Assembly: GCF_001310955.1 (NCBI RefSeq)
Contig: NZ_BAZX01000008.1
Location: 80,170-144,169, forward strand
Length of the DNA stretch: 64,000 nucleotides
Direction: 5' to 3'
Origin: Marinifilum fragile JCM 15579
GTDB lineage: Bacteria > Bacteroidota > Bacteroidia > Bacteroidales > Marinifilaceae
The translations under genes were made by a program, and so were the position numbers. This document shows positions 17,230 to 27,075 of this stretch, piece after piece (within the stretch, counting starts at the first letter, position 1; each line of letters starts with the position of its first letter). The notes beneath the pieces were generated by a model. It ran no database searches. It had not been told where the DNA came from and saw nothing but the letters and a program-made list of their open reading frames with translations.

Positions 17230-18696
17230 ATGCATATTATTGATATTATCATTTTTTTCATCTACTTCGCTGTGATGCTGGGAATTGGTGTCTATTTTTT
17301 CAAAAAAAATGAAAGCCATGAAGACTACTATGTTGGCGGTAGGCAACTTGGAGCTTGGCATATTGGGCTATCGGTAGTAGCCACCGATGTAGGGGGTGGA
17401 TTTTCCATTGGATTGGGAGGTTTGGGATTTGCAATTGGTCTTGGTGGATCATGGATGCTATTTACTGGCTTGGTTGGGGCATGGCTAAGTGCAGTTGTGC
17501 TAATTCCGGTGATTAGTAAACTTTCAAAAAAGCATAAACTATTTACATTTCCTCAAATATTCGAATATTTCTACAATCATAAAGTAGCATTGATCGCAGG
17601 TATTATTTCTGCAATCGGATACATTGGATTTACAAGTTCCCAACTTTTGGCTGGTGCCAAATTGGCTTCAGCAACTTTCACTGAAATTGACTTAAATACT
17701 GCTTTGATTATTATGGGAGCGCTTGCAGTTGTTTATACCAGTATTGGAGGGTTGAAGGCGGTAATCTATACCGATACGGTACAATGGATAATTTTAATGG
17801 CAGGTCTGATGTTTATAGGAATACCTGTGTCCTATTACAAAATAGGAGGAATGGAGGCTATTAGGGCAACGCTTGGGAATGAATTTCTTTCCTTGGGGAA
17901 TGTATCTTGGCAACAAATTGTAAATTGGGGAATTACGATTATACCCATCTGGTTTGTAGGTATGACACTTTACCAGCGTATTTATGCCTCTAAAAACGAA
18001 AAGGAAGCTAAAAAAGCGTGGTTTATTGCCGGTTTATTTGAATGGCCACTAATGGCATTTATGGGTGTAACGTTAGGACTGTTTTCTCGTGTAGCATATG
18101 AAAATGCAATGTTTGCAGATTTGGGCTATGCCCTAGATACAAGTTTAGATGCAGAGATGGGCTTACCTGTTTTGCTTAATACGGTTTTGCCAGCAGGTAT
18201 TATGGGACTGATGCTTTCCGCGTATTTTTCGGCCATTCTTTCAACAGCTGATAGTTGCCTTATGGCTGCTTCGGGAAATGTGCAAACAGATATTTTAGAG
18301 AAAATTTTCAAATTCAGGCAAAACTCCAAGTTTCAGTTGAGGCTTTCACAGATTATTACCTTGGTTATAGGTGGACTAGCACTGTTTCTGGCTTCCTATA
18401 TGACCAATGTACTTGAACTTATGCTTTACTCTTATGCATTTATGGTATCAGGCTTGTTTGTTCCGGTAATTGCTGCATTGTACGGTAAAAAACCCAATGC
18501 CACTGCTGCTATTTTCTCTATGATTTCAGGAGGTGCAACAACTGTTCTCCTAACCACTTTAAAAGTTAAATTACCATTTGATTTGGATGCCAATATTTTT
18601 GGGATTTCAATTTCTGTTTTTGTTTATCTGATTCTCTCATTAATTTATAAGAAAAAATATGAGAAATATAATTGTGTTAAGACAAGAACTGCATAA
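17230..18696 (+). CDS. Sodium:solute symporter (SSS family)
   Basis: Membrane protein of 488 residues with about 13 membrane helices. SSS-family signs are DYYVGGRQLGAWHIGLSVVATDVGGGFSIGLGG near the N-terminus (Na2 site region of TM1), GGLKAVIYTDTVQWIILMAG and LSAYFSAILSTADSCLMAASGNVQTDI (TM8, with the Ser/Thr pair of the Na+ site). It resembles the PutP/SglT-like transporters. The gene overlaps the M20 amidohydrolase gene by 38 bp, which strongly suggests that it imports the substrate of that enzyme, for instance an N-acyl amino acid, a D-amino acid derivative or a small peptide (inference). Confidence 0.9.
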   Translation: MHIIDIIIFFIYFAVMLGIGVYFFKKNESHEDYYVGGRQLGAWHIGLSVVATDVGGGFSIGLGGLGFAIGLGGSWMLFTGLVGAWLSAVVLIPVISKLSKKHKLFTFPQIFEYFYNHKVALIAGIISAIGYIGFTSSQLLAGAKLASATFTEIDLNTALIIMGALAVVYTSIGGLKAVIYTDTVQWIILMAGLMFIGIPVSYYKIGGMEAIRATLGNEFLSLGNVSWQQIVNWGITIIPIWFVGMTLYQRIYASKNEKEAKKAWFIAGLFEWPLMAFMGVTLGLFSRVAYENAMFADLGYALDTSLDAEMGLPVLLNTVLPAGIMGLMLSAYFSAILSTADSCLMAASGNVQTDILEKIFKFRQNSKFQLRLSQIITLVIGGLALFLASYMTNVLELMLYSYAFMVSGLFVPVIAALYGKKPNATAAIFSMISGGATTVLLTTLKVKLPFDLDANIFGISISVFVYLILSLIYKKKYEKYNCVKTRTA

Positions 18697-19785
18697 ATAT
18701 CCGGAGCTTTCCAATAAAGAATTCGAGACATCGGGACGCATTGCCGGATTTTTTGAAAACTTGTGTCCGGATAAGATCATAAGACTTGGGCCTACAGGGC
18801 TTGCCTTTGTTTTTGAAGGGAAGGAAAATGGCAAAACTCTAATGTTTCGTACCGAACTTGATGCATTGCCAATAACTGAGGTGAACAATTTGACCTATGC
18901 CTCTGCAAATAATGGCGTAGCACATTCTTGTGGGCATGATGGCCATATGGTAATTATTTCGGGTTTGGCACAAAAAATAGCAGACCACCGTCCCTTTAAG
19001 GGAAAGGTAGTTTTACTTTTTCAGCTGCAGAGGAAGTAGAGCAGGGAGCATATGATGTTGTTAATCATCCTGATTTTAATAAAATACAACCAGATTATAT
19101 TTTTGCCTTACACAATATTCCGGGTGCAGAAAAGCATAAAATCCTGATTAAAGAAGGTAGTTTTGCTGCTGCATCAAAGGGATTGACTGTTAAGCTATAT
19201 GGCAAAACTTCTCATGCTGCAGAACCTGAAAATGGTATCAATCCTGCTAATGCAATCTCTAAGATAATTAAGCAACTTCATCAACTTCGAAATCGTAAAA
19301 CTCAATTTGAAGATGTCATTCTATTGACAATTATCCATATTCAACTGGGCGAAATTGCTTTTGGAACTTCACCCGGATATGCAGAAATCAGGCTTACCCT
19401 TCGTTCTTTTTATAACAATGATATGGATTTGCTTTCAAGCCATACAGAGCAAATTATTAAGCGGATTGCAAGGGAAGAAAACTTAAAATCTATATTGGAA
19501 TATTCAGAAGTTTTTCCTGCTACGGTGAATGATAAAGAGTGCGTTGAGTTAATTCAGGAATCTGCTAGGGAGAATCAGTTGGCAATCGAAACCATTTCAA
19601 AACCATTTAAATGGTCAGAAGATTTTGGCTATTACACTGAAAAATACAAGGGAGGCTTTTTCGGCTTAGGTGCTGGAATCAATCAACCTGCTTTGCACAA
19701 TCCCAATTACAATTTCCCTGATGAAATTATTAAGACAGGAATAAATATGTTCTTTTCAATATATCACAAAATTAATTGTAGATAA
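18659..19785 (+). pseudogene. M20-family amidohydrolase, frameshifted at 19027
   Basis: Reads as a member of the M20D amidohydrolases (N-acyl-amino acid deacylases; hippurate hydrolase group). The first part (18659 to about 19026) includes LRQELHKYPELSNKEF, FRTELDALPI and the metal ligands in HSCGHDGHM. It then meets a stop after LLFQ, where the family has PAEEVEQGAY. Restoring one C in CAGCTGCAG (19022-19030) yields exactly this motif and continues in the frame of 19183-19785 with GKTSHAAEPENGINPANAI (the dimerisation domain) and KWSEDFGYY (the C-terminal catalytic Glu-Asp region). All zinc ligands appear intact, so a single base loss separates it from a functional enzyme. It overlaps the symporter and precedes the alanine racemase by 36 bp. 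Confidence 0.82.
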
Positions 19786-19821
19786 CTGAAACTACTAACC
19801 ATTATAAAAAATAATAGTCCA

Positions 19822-20960
19822 ATGCAAGGAAGTTCATTTATTACCCTAAAAAGAGAGGCCCTTCAAAATAATATTCGATTCCTTAAGAAAAAGTTGGGAA
19901 ATCATGTTCGCATATCGTCGGTGGTGAAAGCCAATGCATACGGACATGGAATTGAACAGATCGTTCCTATGTTCGAAGAGGAGGGAATAAATCACTTCTC
20001 TGTTTTTGATTTTGGAGAGGCGGTAAGAGTTCAGAATAGCCTTAAAAATGACAAAGATATAATGATTATGGGATGGATCTCCGATGAAAACGTCGTTGAA
20101 ACCATAAAAAGAGGAATAGAGTTTTATATATTCAACATTAATCGTTTAAATATTGCACTGCAAGCGGCATCTGAAATTGGAATAAAAGCTAAAATTCACC
20201 TGGAAGTAGAAACTGGAATGAACCGATCTGGCTTAACAATTAAAGAGTTGGAAGAGGCAATTTCGATAATAAAAAAGAATCCGGGAATTTTTGAAGTAAA
20301 AGGGTTCTGTACTCATCTTGCAGGAGCGGAAAGTATTTCAAACCATGTGCGCATCCAAAAACAATTAAAGACTTATCACAAACTACATCGTGTTCTGGAG
20401 AACAGTGGGATAATTCCGGAGTACAGGCACATAGCCAATTCAGCTGCGGCTTTTGTGTATCCAAAATCAAGATTGGATATGGTGAGAATAGGAATTATGC
20501 AGTATGGATTTTGGTCGAGTATCGAAACATTTTTGCGATACACTCATCATGAAAAAGACCCTCTTCGACGCATATTGGGGTGGAGAAGTCAGATCATGTC
20601 AATAAAAGAAGTGAATAAAGGTGAGTTTGTTGGATACGGTATTTCATTTTTGGCTCAGGCGAATATTAAAACAGCTTGATTCCGGTTGGATACTCTGGAG
20701 GGTATAGCCGATCTCTTAGCAATCGGGGCCGAGTACTGATTAATGGTCAAAGGTGTGATATAATAGGCATGGTGAATATGAATATGATTATTGCAAATGT
20801 ATCAGAATTGCCAGATGTAAAAGTTGATGACGATGTAGTAATTATAGGAATGCAAGGAAAAAGGGAAATTAAAGTGTCTGCATTTAGCGATATTAGTAAC
20901 AGTCTTAATTATGAGATATTAACACATTTGCCAGTTAATGTTGAACGTGTTGTTATATAA
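19822..20960 (+). pseudogene. alr: Alanine racemase, frameshifted near 20676
   Basis: PLP-dependent alanine racemase of about 379 residues when joined. The PLP lysine is Lys36 in SVVKANAYGHG; the TIM barrel continues with VETGMNRSGL, FCTHLAGAES, HIANSAAAF and LDMVRIGIMQYGFW. The C-terminal domain has GYGISFLAQ (the catalytic Tyr region), then a stop after IKTA. Restoring one T in AGCTTGATT (20674-20682) gives IKTALIPVGYSGGYSRSLSNRG, a perfect continuation, and then GRVLINGQRCDIIGMVNMN in the next frame to 20960. It is the last gene of the symporter-amidohydrolase-racemase operon. A separate alr for cell-wall synthesis is usual elsewhere in Bacteroidota genomes, so this one probably serves D-amino-acid catabolism (inference). 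Confidence 0.85.
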
Positions 20961-21044
20961 ATATGTAAAAAAATACTATTGATTAAAGTATTAAATTAGA
21001 TGTGATTGAAATATAATTTAAAAGAAAATGTAATGTTGAATTGC

Positions 21045-21052
21045 TATTTTTG
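21045..21052 (+). promoter_or_regulatory. Probable -7 element before the Cys-rich protein gene
   Basis: TATTTTTG matches TAnnTTTG and lies 15 bp before the ATG at 21068, which would give a very short leader. No TTG is seen at the usual -33 spacing. Confidence 0.35.
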
Positions 21053-21067
21053 AGTAAAAATTACGGC

Positions 21068-21661
21068 ATGTCAGAATTATTTGAAATAACACATTCAACA
21101 CCCATTCCAGAGATATTCTATTCGGAGAAGGAAGAAAAGAGATTTACAGAATGCACCATTTGTGGTAAGAATTTAAGCGATGGTAACGAATTGTATTTGA
21201 TTGAGAAGGCATTTGAAAAAAAGCCAGGTTCTGATAAGCCACAATTGGTTTTTGAGTTGGCTTGCTGTATGGATTGCCGACAGGAAATGCATGATTCGCT
21301 GTCAGAAGAATCGAATGAAAAAATTGCTGCTTATTTCGAAGCCAATAGTAGAGCAGAAGAAAGAGATAGGGAGTTGAAAAAACATGACTTAATGGACACT
21401 GATATCTGGCTGAACAATTGTATTATAAAAAATAAAGCCATGGATGAGGTGAATGAATATCAGATTTACGCTCTGTGTTGGAAGGATGAAATGGTTTTTC
21501 ATCAGATGCCTTTTATGCTTTGCGGAGATACCATTGATGATATCATGAATTTATTGTCCAATAAAAGTCTGGATATTATCAATGATCTAACTGCCGATTT
21601 AATTGATTTACCTCCCGAATATGGAGAACTATTCAGAGATAAAAAAGTGCTGTTTATATAG
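21068..21661 (+). CDS. Conserved Cys-rich (zinc-ribbon-like) protein, unknown function
   Basis: Protein of 197 residues starting at ATG 21068 (MSELFEITHSTPIPEIF); a TTG 27 bp upstream is in frame but overlaps a promoter element. Two cysteine clusters, CTICGKNL (near 33) and ACCMDCRQEMHDSL (near 68), are spaced as in a treble-clef or zinc-ribbon knuckle. The remainder is acidic and helical with a conserved-looking CWKDEMVFHQMPFMLCGD segment. Intracellular, with no signal peptide. No function can be assigned; it is monocistronic and ends at a very good terminator. Confidence 0.65.
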   Translation: MSELFEITHSTPIPEIFYSEKEEKRFTECTICGKNLSDGNELYLIEKAFEKKPGSDKPQLVFELACCMDCRQEMHDSLSEESNEKIAAYFEANSRAEERDRELKKHDLMDTDIWLNNCIIKNKAMDEVNEYQIYALCWKDEMVFHQMPFMLCGDTIDDIMNLLSNKSLDIINDLTADLIDLPPEYGELFRDKKVLFI

Positions 21662-21690
21662 ACGGTGCATACACAGCGCCAGGATAATGA

Positions 21691-21740
21691 CCGATGAATT
21701 GTAAACTTGTAAGTCTTACAATTCATCGGTTTCTTTTTTC
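21691..21740 (+). terminator. Strong terminator with 14-bp stem
   Basis: CCGATGAATTGTAA (21691-21704) is perfectly complementary to TTACAATTCATCGG (21716-21729) around an 11-nt loop, followed by TTTCTTTTTT. Confidence 0.9.
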
Positions 21741-21796
21741 TGTTTATTTTAGTGCATGAATTCCAAAAGCCAAAGCCAAACAATAAAAACAAACTT

Positions 21797-24373
21797 ATGT
21801 CTCTACGATGTATTGTAGTATTTACTGTCCTGATTTTTCTTCTGGGCTGTAAATCACAAAATCAAAACTCAATGATTGTGAAAGAGTTGAACTCCAGTTG
21901 GGAGTTTTCTGAAAAGGATTCGATAAATTGGATGCCTGCCGAAGTGCCAGGCTGTGTACATACAGACCTGATTGAAAATAAGAAAATAAAAGACCCTTTT
22001 TATCGATTAAATGAGCATGATTTGCAATGGATCGATAAAAAGGATTGGCTTTATAAAACAGAATTTGATCTGGATCAGAAAGTTTTAAGTAAAGATAGAA
22101 TTGTCATTGATTTTAAAGGTCTGGATACCTATGTCGATGTTTACCTGAACGATCAGAAAGTACTTTCGGCAGATAACATGTTTCGGGAGTGGACTGTTGA
22201 TGTAAAGAAATATCTGAAAGTAGGAAAGAACAAACTGAAAATTGAGTTTCGGTCGCCAATTAATGAAGGTTTAAAGTTGTACGATGCTAATGGATTTGTC
22301 TATCCTGGAGCGGAGAATGACCAAGCTGAATTGGGCCAGGTTGAAGGAAACAAAAGGGTAAGCATTTACACCCGTAAAGCAGGCTATCATTATGGATGGG
22401 ATTGGGGACCACGTTTGGTAAGTAGTGGCATTTGGCGTCCTGTCTATCTTAAAGCATGGGACAATGCAAGAATTCATGATTTACAGATCGTGCAAAATAA
22501 AGTGAACGATGATATTGCCAATTTTACTGCGATTCTTGAATTGGAGTCTGAGGACGAAGTGTTGGCCGATATTCAGATTCAAAATGAAGGAGAAGAATTG
22601 GTTGCTACAGAAGTGCATTTGAGAAAGGGAATTCATAAATACGAATTGAATTTTGATATTGAAAACCCAAAACTATGGTGGCCTAGTGGTTTGGGAGATC
22701 AAAACCTATATCATATCAAGGCGCAGGTAAATGTTAATGGAAAAATAGAGGAAGCAAGTCGCAGAATTGGTATTCGAACGGTAGAAGTAGTTCGTGAGAA
22801 GGACGAAAAAGGGACTTCTTTCTATTTCAAAGTTAATGGGGTGCCAGTATTTATGAAAGGAGCCAATTACATACCTAATGACATTTTCCCATCCCGGGTT
22901 AGTAAGGAGCAACTTGAAAAGGTGATTCATACTGCCAAAACTTCCAATATGAACATGCTTAGAGTTTGGGGAGGTGGTTATTACGAAGATGATTTGTTTT
23001 ATGACTTATGTGATGAGGCAGGAATATTGGTCTGGCAGGATTTCATGTTTGCCTGTGCAATGTATCCGGGTAATCAGGACTTCTTGGACAATATAAGACT
23101 TGAGGCAAGAGATAACATCAAAAGACTAAGAAATCATCCAAGTATTGCACTTTGGTGTGGAAACAACGAAATTTTGGTTGCCTGGAACAATTGGGGTTGG
23201 AAAAGACAAGCGAAAGAACAAGGTGAGGAGGTAAGTTCTAAAGTTTGGAAAGCCTACGCCGATATCTTTCATGAAGTATTGCCAAAAGCTGTAGAAGAAT
23301 ATGATTCATCAAGATTTTACTGGAGTTCAAGTCCTTCATCAGGAACTGGTGTAAAGCCGGATTTAATCAATGGTGATGATCACTATTGGGGAGTTTGGTG
23401 GGGAAAGGAACCGTTTGAAACTTATGCCACACACATTGCTCGCTTTATGAGCGAATATGGTTTTCAATCTTTCCCTCAGATGAAATCGGTTAGAAAATAT
23501 GCCGAGCCTGAGGATTACGATATCTATTCAGAGGTAATGAAGTCGCACCAGCGATCGTCGATAGGGAACGAAACCATTGAATATTACATGCTAAAAGATT
23601 ACAAGAAGCCCAAGGATTTTGAATCATTCCTGTATGTGAATCATGTGTTGCAAGCCGAAGGAATTAAATTTGCATTGGAAGGTCACCGAAGAGCCATGCC
23701 ATATTGTATGGGAAGTTTGTACTGGCAGATTAATGATTGCTGGCCTGTGGCTTCATGGAGTTCTACGGACTATTACCAGGAATGGAAAGCTCTACAATAC
23801 TATGTAAAAAAAGGCTTTGAACCTTTGTTAGTTTCTCCTTATGCCGAAAATGACAGTATTAAGCTAGCTGTGGTAAATGACCATCAGAAAGAAATCAAAG
23901 CCAAATTAATCATGAGAGTGCTTGATTTTTCAGGGAAAGAAAACTGGTCGGAAATCAAAGATATTGTCATTCGTAAAAATTCAAGCGAAGTTTTCTTTGC
24001 GCAGGAGCTTAAATCATTCTTACAGAACAGAAAGCCTGAAAGGGAAATGCTTTTGGTTGAATTACAAATGGGTGAAGAAGTAGTGGCAAGGAATACCTTA
24101 TATTTTAAGCCAGTGAAAGACCTCAAATTGCCTAAGCCAAATGTGGAGTACGTAATTGTTAAAGGAGAAAAAAACTACGAAATAAACATATCATCGGATG
24201 TGTTGGCAAAGAATGTATTTTTGACCCTTGGTGATGAAGATGGATTCTTTTCTGATAATTATTTCGATGTATTGGCCGGTGAATCTGTAAACATTAAGTT
24301 GGAAACAGAACTATCACTGGAAGAAATCAAGAAAGTGATTCAGCTTAGAACACTTGACTCTACCTTTGAATAG
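21797..24373 (+). CDS. GH2 beta-mannosidase lipoprotein
   Basis: Lipoprotein of 858 residues from ATG 21797 (MSLRCIVVFTVLIFLLGC, lipobox LLGC), the upstream GTG being unnecessary. It has the GH2 layout: N-terminal jelly roll with WMPAEVPGCVHTDL and YVDVYLNDQKV, Ig-like sandwich, TIM barrel (about 360-660) and C-terminal sandwich. Mannosidase-type active-site motifs are complete: ALWCGNNEI with acid/base Glu458 and FMSEYGFQSFP with nucleophile Glu553; YHYGWDWGPRLVSSGIWRP is also family-typical. The reaction is release of beta-1,4-linked mannose from the non-reducing end, such as Man-GlcNAc left by an endoglycosidase. That links it functionally to the GH18 locus at 1-7 kb, though 14 kb separate them. 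It is monocistronic. Confidence 0.93.
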   Translation: MSLRCIVVFTVLIFLLGCKSQNQNSMIVKELNSSWEFSEKDSINWMPAEVPGCVHTDLIENKKIKDPFYRLNEHDLQWIDKKDWLYKTEFDLDQKVLSKDRIVIDFKGLDTYVDVYLNDQKVLSADNMFREWTVDVKKYLKVGKNKLKIEFRSPINEGLKLYDANGFVYPGAENDQAELGQVEGNKRVSIYTRKAGYHYGWDWGPRLVSSGIWRPVYLKAWDNARIHDLQIVQNKVNDDIANFTAILELESEDEVLADIQIQNEGEELVATEVHLRKGIHKYELNFDIENPKLWWPSGLGDQNLYHIKAQVNVNGKIEEASRRIGIRTVEVVREKDEKGTSFYFKVNGVPVFMKGANYIPNDIFPSRVSKEQLEKVIHTAKTSNMNMLRVWGGGYYEDDLFYDLCDEAGILVWQDFMFACAMYPGNQDFLDNIRLEARDNIKRLRNHPSIALWCGNNEILVAWNNWGWKRQAKEQGEEVSSKVWKAYADIFHEVLPKAVEEYDSSRFYWSSSPSSGTGVKPDLINGDDHYWGVWWGKEPFETYATHIARFMSEYGFQSFPQMKSVRKYAEPEDYDIYSEVMKSHQRSSIGNETIEYYMLKDYKKPKDFESFLYVNHVLQAEGIKFALEGHRRAMPYCMGSLYWQINDCWPVASWSSTDYYQEWKALQYYVKKGFEPLLVSPYAENDSIKLAVVNDHQKEIKAKLIMRVLDFSGKENWSEIKDIVIRKNSSEVFFAQELKSFLQNRKPEREMLLVELQMGEEVVARNTLYFKPVKDLKLPKPNVEYVIVKGEKNYEINISSDVLAKNVFLTLGDEDGFFSDNYFDVLAGESVNIKLETELSLEEIKKVIQLRTLDSTFE

Positions 24374-24397
24374 AAATTCAATCTCATGTTATAAAAG

Positions 24398-24429
24398 AAG
24401 GAGTACCTATTTCTAGAGTACTCCTTTTT
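24398..24429. terminator. Bidirectional terminator between convergent genes
   Basis: GGAGTAC (24400-24406) and GTACTCC (24418-24424), preceded by an A-rich stretch and followed by T5, serve both the GH2 gene and the minus-strand response regulator. Confidence 0.8.
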
Positions 24430-24448
24430 GTATTTTTTGAAGAGTTGT

Positions 24449-25159
24449 TTATTTCACCAAAAACAAATATCCTCTCCCGCGTAAGGTTTGAATTTCAATG
24501 TTATCATCTTCGCCAAAGTAGTTTCGAAGCTTTTTAATGTACACATCAAGATTACGGGAATTGAAGAATGAATCGTCTCCCCAAACTTGCATTAAAATGT
24601 CTTTTCGTTCAACAACCTTACTTCCCATTTCGGTTAATTTTTTCAGCAATTCGCCTTCGCGATTTGACAGATTAATGGTTTTTGAAGGAGTGATCAATTC
24701 ATATCTTTTTGGAAAATAGGTGTAAGTTCCTAATTTAATTTCATCATGCTCAATTTTTTGCTCTTTTACAGTTTCTTTGTTTTCTCCAATGCCATGTAGC
24801 TTTAATTGGTTATCAATTCGAATCACCAACTCTTCTATGCTAAAAGGCTTGCGGATATAATCGGTACCGCCAGCTTCAAAACCTTTTACAAGATCTGGAG
24901 TTTCAGTTTTGGCAGTAAGAAAAATGATTGGAAGAGCTGGAAATTTGGATCTGATGTGCTCGCAAAGTTGGTAACCATCAACATTTGGCAGCATGATATC
25001 CAGAACGCAAATATCAGGAGTGAAATCATGAAATTTCGACATTACATGGGCTCCATCTGTTACCCAAATAATATCAAATCCTTTTAAAATTAAAGAGTCG
25101 TAAACAATTTGCCCTAAATTAGGTTCATCTTCAACGTAAAGTATCCTGGTTTTATTCAT
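24449..25159 (-). CDS. OmpR/PhoB-family response regulator
   Basis: Protein of 236 residues from the ATG ending at 25159 (MNKTRILYVEDEPN). The receiver domain (1-120) has the acidic pocket Glu10/Asp11, the phospho-acceptor Asp54 in VLDIMLPN, Thr in FLTAKTE and Lys in RKPFSIEELV. The DNA-binding domain (about 140-236) is a PhoB-type winged helix with LSNREGELLKKLTEMGSKVV, DSFFNSRNLDVYIKKLRNYF and the wing LRGRGYLFL. It lies 3' of the sensor kinase gene on the same strand, 196 bp away with a heptanucleotide repeat between. Probable targets are the phased AAGGTTAA repeats in front of the outer-membrane protein and kinase genes (inference). Confidence 0.93.
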   Translation of the reverse strand: MNKTRILYVEDEPNLGQIVYDSLILKGFDIIWVTDGAHVMSKFHDFTPDICVLDIMLPNVDGYQLCEHIRSKFPALPIIFLTAKTETPDLVKGFEAGGTDYIRKPFSIEELVIRIDNQLKLHGIGENKETVKEQKIEHDEIKLGTYTYFPKRYELITPSKTINLSNREGELLKKLTEMGSKVVERKDILMQVWGDDSFFNSRNLDVYIKKLRNYFGEDDNIEIQTLRGRGYLFLVK

Positions 25160-25283
25160 GTTGATCTTAGCTAGAGTGCCTTGCAAGATAAGAAATGTAA
25201 GAAGATAATAGGAATTTGATTTTGTTAATAATGCTTAAATATCAGTTATCAGTTGCGATTTCAGATAGAACTGTCATAATTTT

Positions 25284-25377
25284 GCTTACTGCTTACTGCT
25301 TACTGCTTACTGCTTACTGCTTACTGCTTACTGCTTACTGCTTACTGCTTACTGCTTACTGCTTACTGCTTACTGCT
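25284..25377. repeat. Heptanucleotide tandem repeat, 13 perfect copies
   Basis: GCTTACT is repeated 13 times without error from 25284 to 25374, then a partial GCT. The repeat overlaps the last codons and the stop codon of the kinase gene on the minus strand and fills the space before the response-regulator gene. On the minus strand the unit is AGTAAGC, so every frame meets TAA within three units. Confidence 0.97.
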
Positions 25378-26861
25378 GGAAACTCTAATTTCATTTCACA
25401 ACCACTTTCCGATAGGTTATCAGCCAAAATAGATCCGTTGTGTTGTTTCATAACCAAAGCAGCAAAACTCAAGCCTAAACCAAATCCTTTTATATTGTGC
25501 TGGTTGCCAGTTGGCACTCTGAAAAATCGATCGAAAATCTTACTCAGATATTCTTTTGGAATTCCTGGCCCATTATCTATAACCGAGATGTAAACATGTA
25601 CACCTTTCTGCCATAGCTTAACAACAATACTTACATCATCGCCACCATATTTTTTACTGTTTTCAATCAAATTACGAATAACACCTTCAATATACACCCG
25701 ATCTATTGGTATGCTTATCAATTCATCAGGTTTGGTAAATTTGATATTGACCGTATCAACATAAAAGAGTTGTACCGACTTTACAATTCGATCGACAAAT
25801 TCGTTCAAATTGGTTTCTTCCTTCTTTAGCAGATGTTGATTTGATTCAAGCTTTGAATGTTCCAATACTCTTGAGGTAAGACTATCCAGGCGATTCATCT
25901 CCGAAGCGACCATTTTCAGGTAGGATTTTGTTTTTTCTTTATCGTCGGTAATGCCATAATTCAGAATGGCTTCCATAGCGGCTTTGGCTGTGGATACCGG
26001 AATTTTTAATTCATGTGTAATATTGCTAACAAAATCGGAACGAAGCATGTTCAACTTTGCCTGTGTAAGGTAGCTCCGGTAAGCAAATACCAAGGCAAAA
26101 ATGGATAGTCCAATCAGTACAATTCCAAATATAATTTGCGCCAGAATTTCTGCAATTAGATGTAGAAAGTAATGTTCAAAGTATAGAACACTTGCTTTAT
26201 CATATCTGCGGGTATATGTAATGATTCCCAATCTCCCTCTTTTTAATATTTCACTGTTGGTTCTTTCAATCGACTCAATATTTTCTCTATCAATTTCTTC
26301 TTCGTGACCAGCTTTTAAATTTGGGAACTTGAGTGTAACATTTCTTAAGAATATATTTCTCAAAAATTGTTGAGTTGTATCGTTTGGATTCTTACTTTGG
26401 TTATAGAGAATTTGAGCAGGGTAGATTTGATAACGATAACCTAATCTTAAAATATCATAATATCGTTCATCTTTTAAACTATCAGGAATAAATGAATTTT
26501 TTTCGATAGCTCTAAATGCATTTATATAGATTTGATTGGTATCTACAAATGCTTTTAAATCTTTAACGTAAGCCTTTTTAAACTCAGCACTGGTTTTTTT
26601 CGTTCCTATTTTTAAACTATCGAAATTAATGGTGTCTTGATAATTTAAAGCAGGTTTAATCACGTTTCGATAAAAGAAAATAAACTCTCCATCGTTTATG
26701 GATGTATTATAAAGTCTGGATAATTCTACCTGCAGGTTTTTCTTTTCATTGTTGTACTGAGAATGCAACCAGTATCCCACAAAAGTTACCAATAAAAACA
26801 TACTTAAAACCATTGGCGAAATGATTTTAAACTTCTTTCTATTTAATCGGTTTTTTGACAT
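25356..26861 (-). CDS. Membrane-bound sensor histidine kinase
   Basis: Protein of 501 residues: membrane helix at about 14-34, a periplasmic sensor region of about 200 residues (35-230, unique, helical), a second membrane helix at about 232-262, HisKA with His283 in [13 protein letters not shown], and HATPase_c with N-box [12 protein letters not shown]1 [16 protein letters not shown]-box FDRFFR and G2 GFGLGLSF. The extreme C-terminus (AVSSKQ) is encoded by the heptanucleotide repeat, which supplies the stop codon, so the native tail was probably replaced. It pairs with the OmpR-type regulator downstream. The signal is unknown; the neighbouring outer-membrane barrel gene suggests an envelope cue. 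Confidence 0.93.
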   Translation of the reverse strand: MSKNRLNRKKFKIISPMVLSMFLLVTFVGYWLHSQYNNEKKNLQVELSRLYNTSINDGEFIFFYRNVIKPALNYQDTINFDSLKIGTKKTSAEFKKAYVKDLKAFVDTNQIYINAFRAIEKNSFIPDSLKDERYYDILRLGYRYQIYPAQILYNQSKNPNDTTQQFLRNIFLRNVTLKFPNLKAGHEEEIDRENIESIERTNSEILKRGRLGIITYTRRYDKASVLYFEHYFLHLIAEILAQIIFGIVLIGLSIFALVFAYRSYLTQAKLNMLRSDFVSNITHELKIPVSTAKAAMEAILNYGITDDKEKTKSYLKMVASEMNRLDSLTSRVLEHSKLESNQHLLKKEETNLNEFVDRIVKSVQLFYVDTVNIKFTKPDELISIPIDRVYIEGVIRNLIENSKKYGGDDVSIVVKLWQKGVHVYISVIDNGPGIPKEYLSKIFDRFFRVPTGNQHNIKGFGLGLSFAALVMKQHNGSILADNLSESGCEMKLEFPAVSSKQ

Positions 26862-26902
26862 GTAACAAATATACTGGCTTTCAGTAGCAAATGTTCGGAT
26901 TG

Positions 26903-26920
26903 TTAACCTTAATTAACCAA
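26903..26920. promoter_or_regulatory. Candidate response-regulator site before the kinase gene
   Basis: TTAACCTT (26903-26910) and TTAACCAA (26913-26920) are two half-sites 10 bp apart, 42 bp upstream of the kinase start. The same octamer, in the other orientation, recurs three times before the outer-membrane barrel gene at 29892-29919. Ten-bp-phased direct repeats are typical for OmpR/PhoB-type dimers. Confidence 0.5.
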
Positions 26921-26992
26921 AATGCAGAGAACTGTTTTGGGTTGGCCATTAGCAATGTGTTTTCTTAACAACATATTAGAAATTTTCGATGG

Positions 26993-27019
26993 AAAAAGGC
27001 CATCCCTTTCGGAATGGCC
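26993..27019 (-). terminator. Terminator of the outer-membrane barrel gene
   Basis: On the minus strand GGCCATTCC pairs with GGGATGGCC and is followed by TTTTT (complement of 26993-26997). It separates the barrel gene from the kinase gene, which therefore has its own promoter. Confidence 0.7.
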
Positions 27020-27075
27020 AAACTTGACTATGAAAATTAAAAAGAAAATAATTTTTTGCTTTGATGTTCATGCAA

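Noticed and set aside
25284..25377. Possible CRISPR array
   Set aside because: Units of 7 bp are contiguous without spacers and no cas genes are near.
25216..25593. Plus-strand open reading frame with repeated LLTAYCL units
   Set aside because: It is only the translation of the heptanucleotide repeat and lies antisense to the kinase gene.
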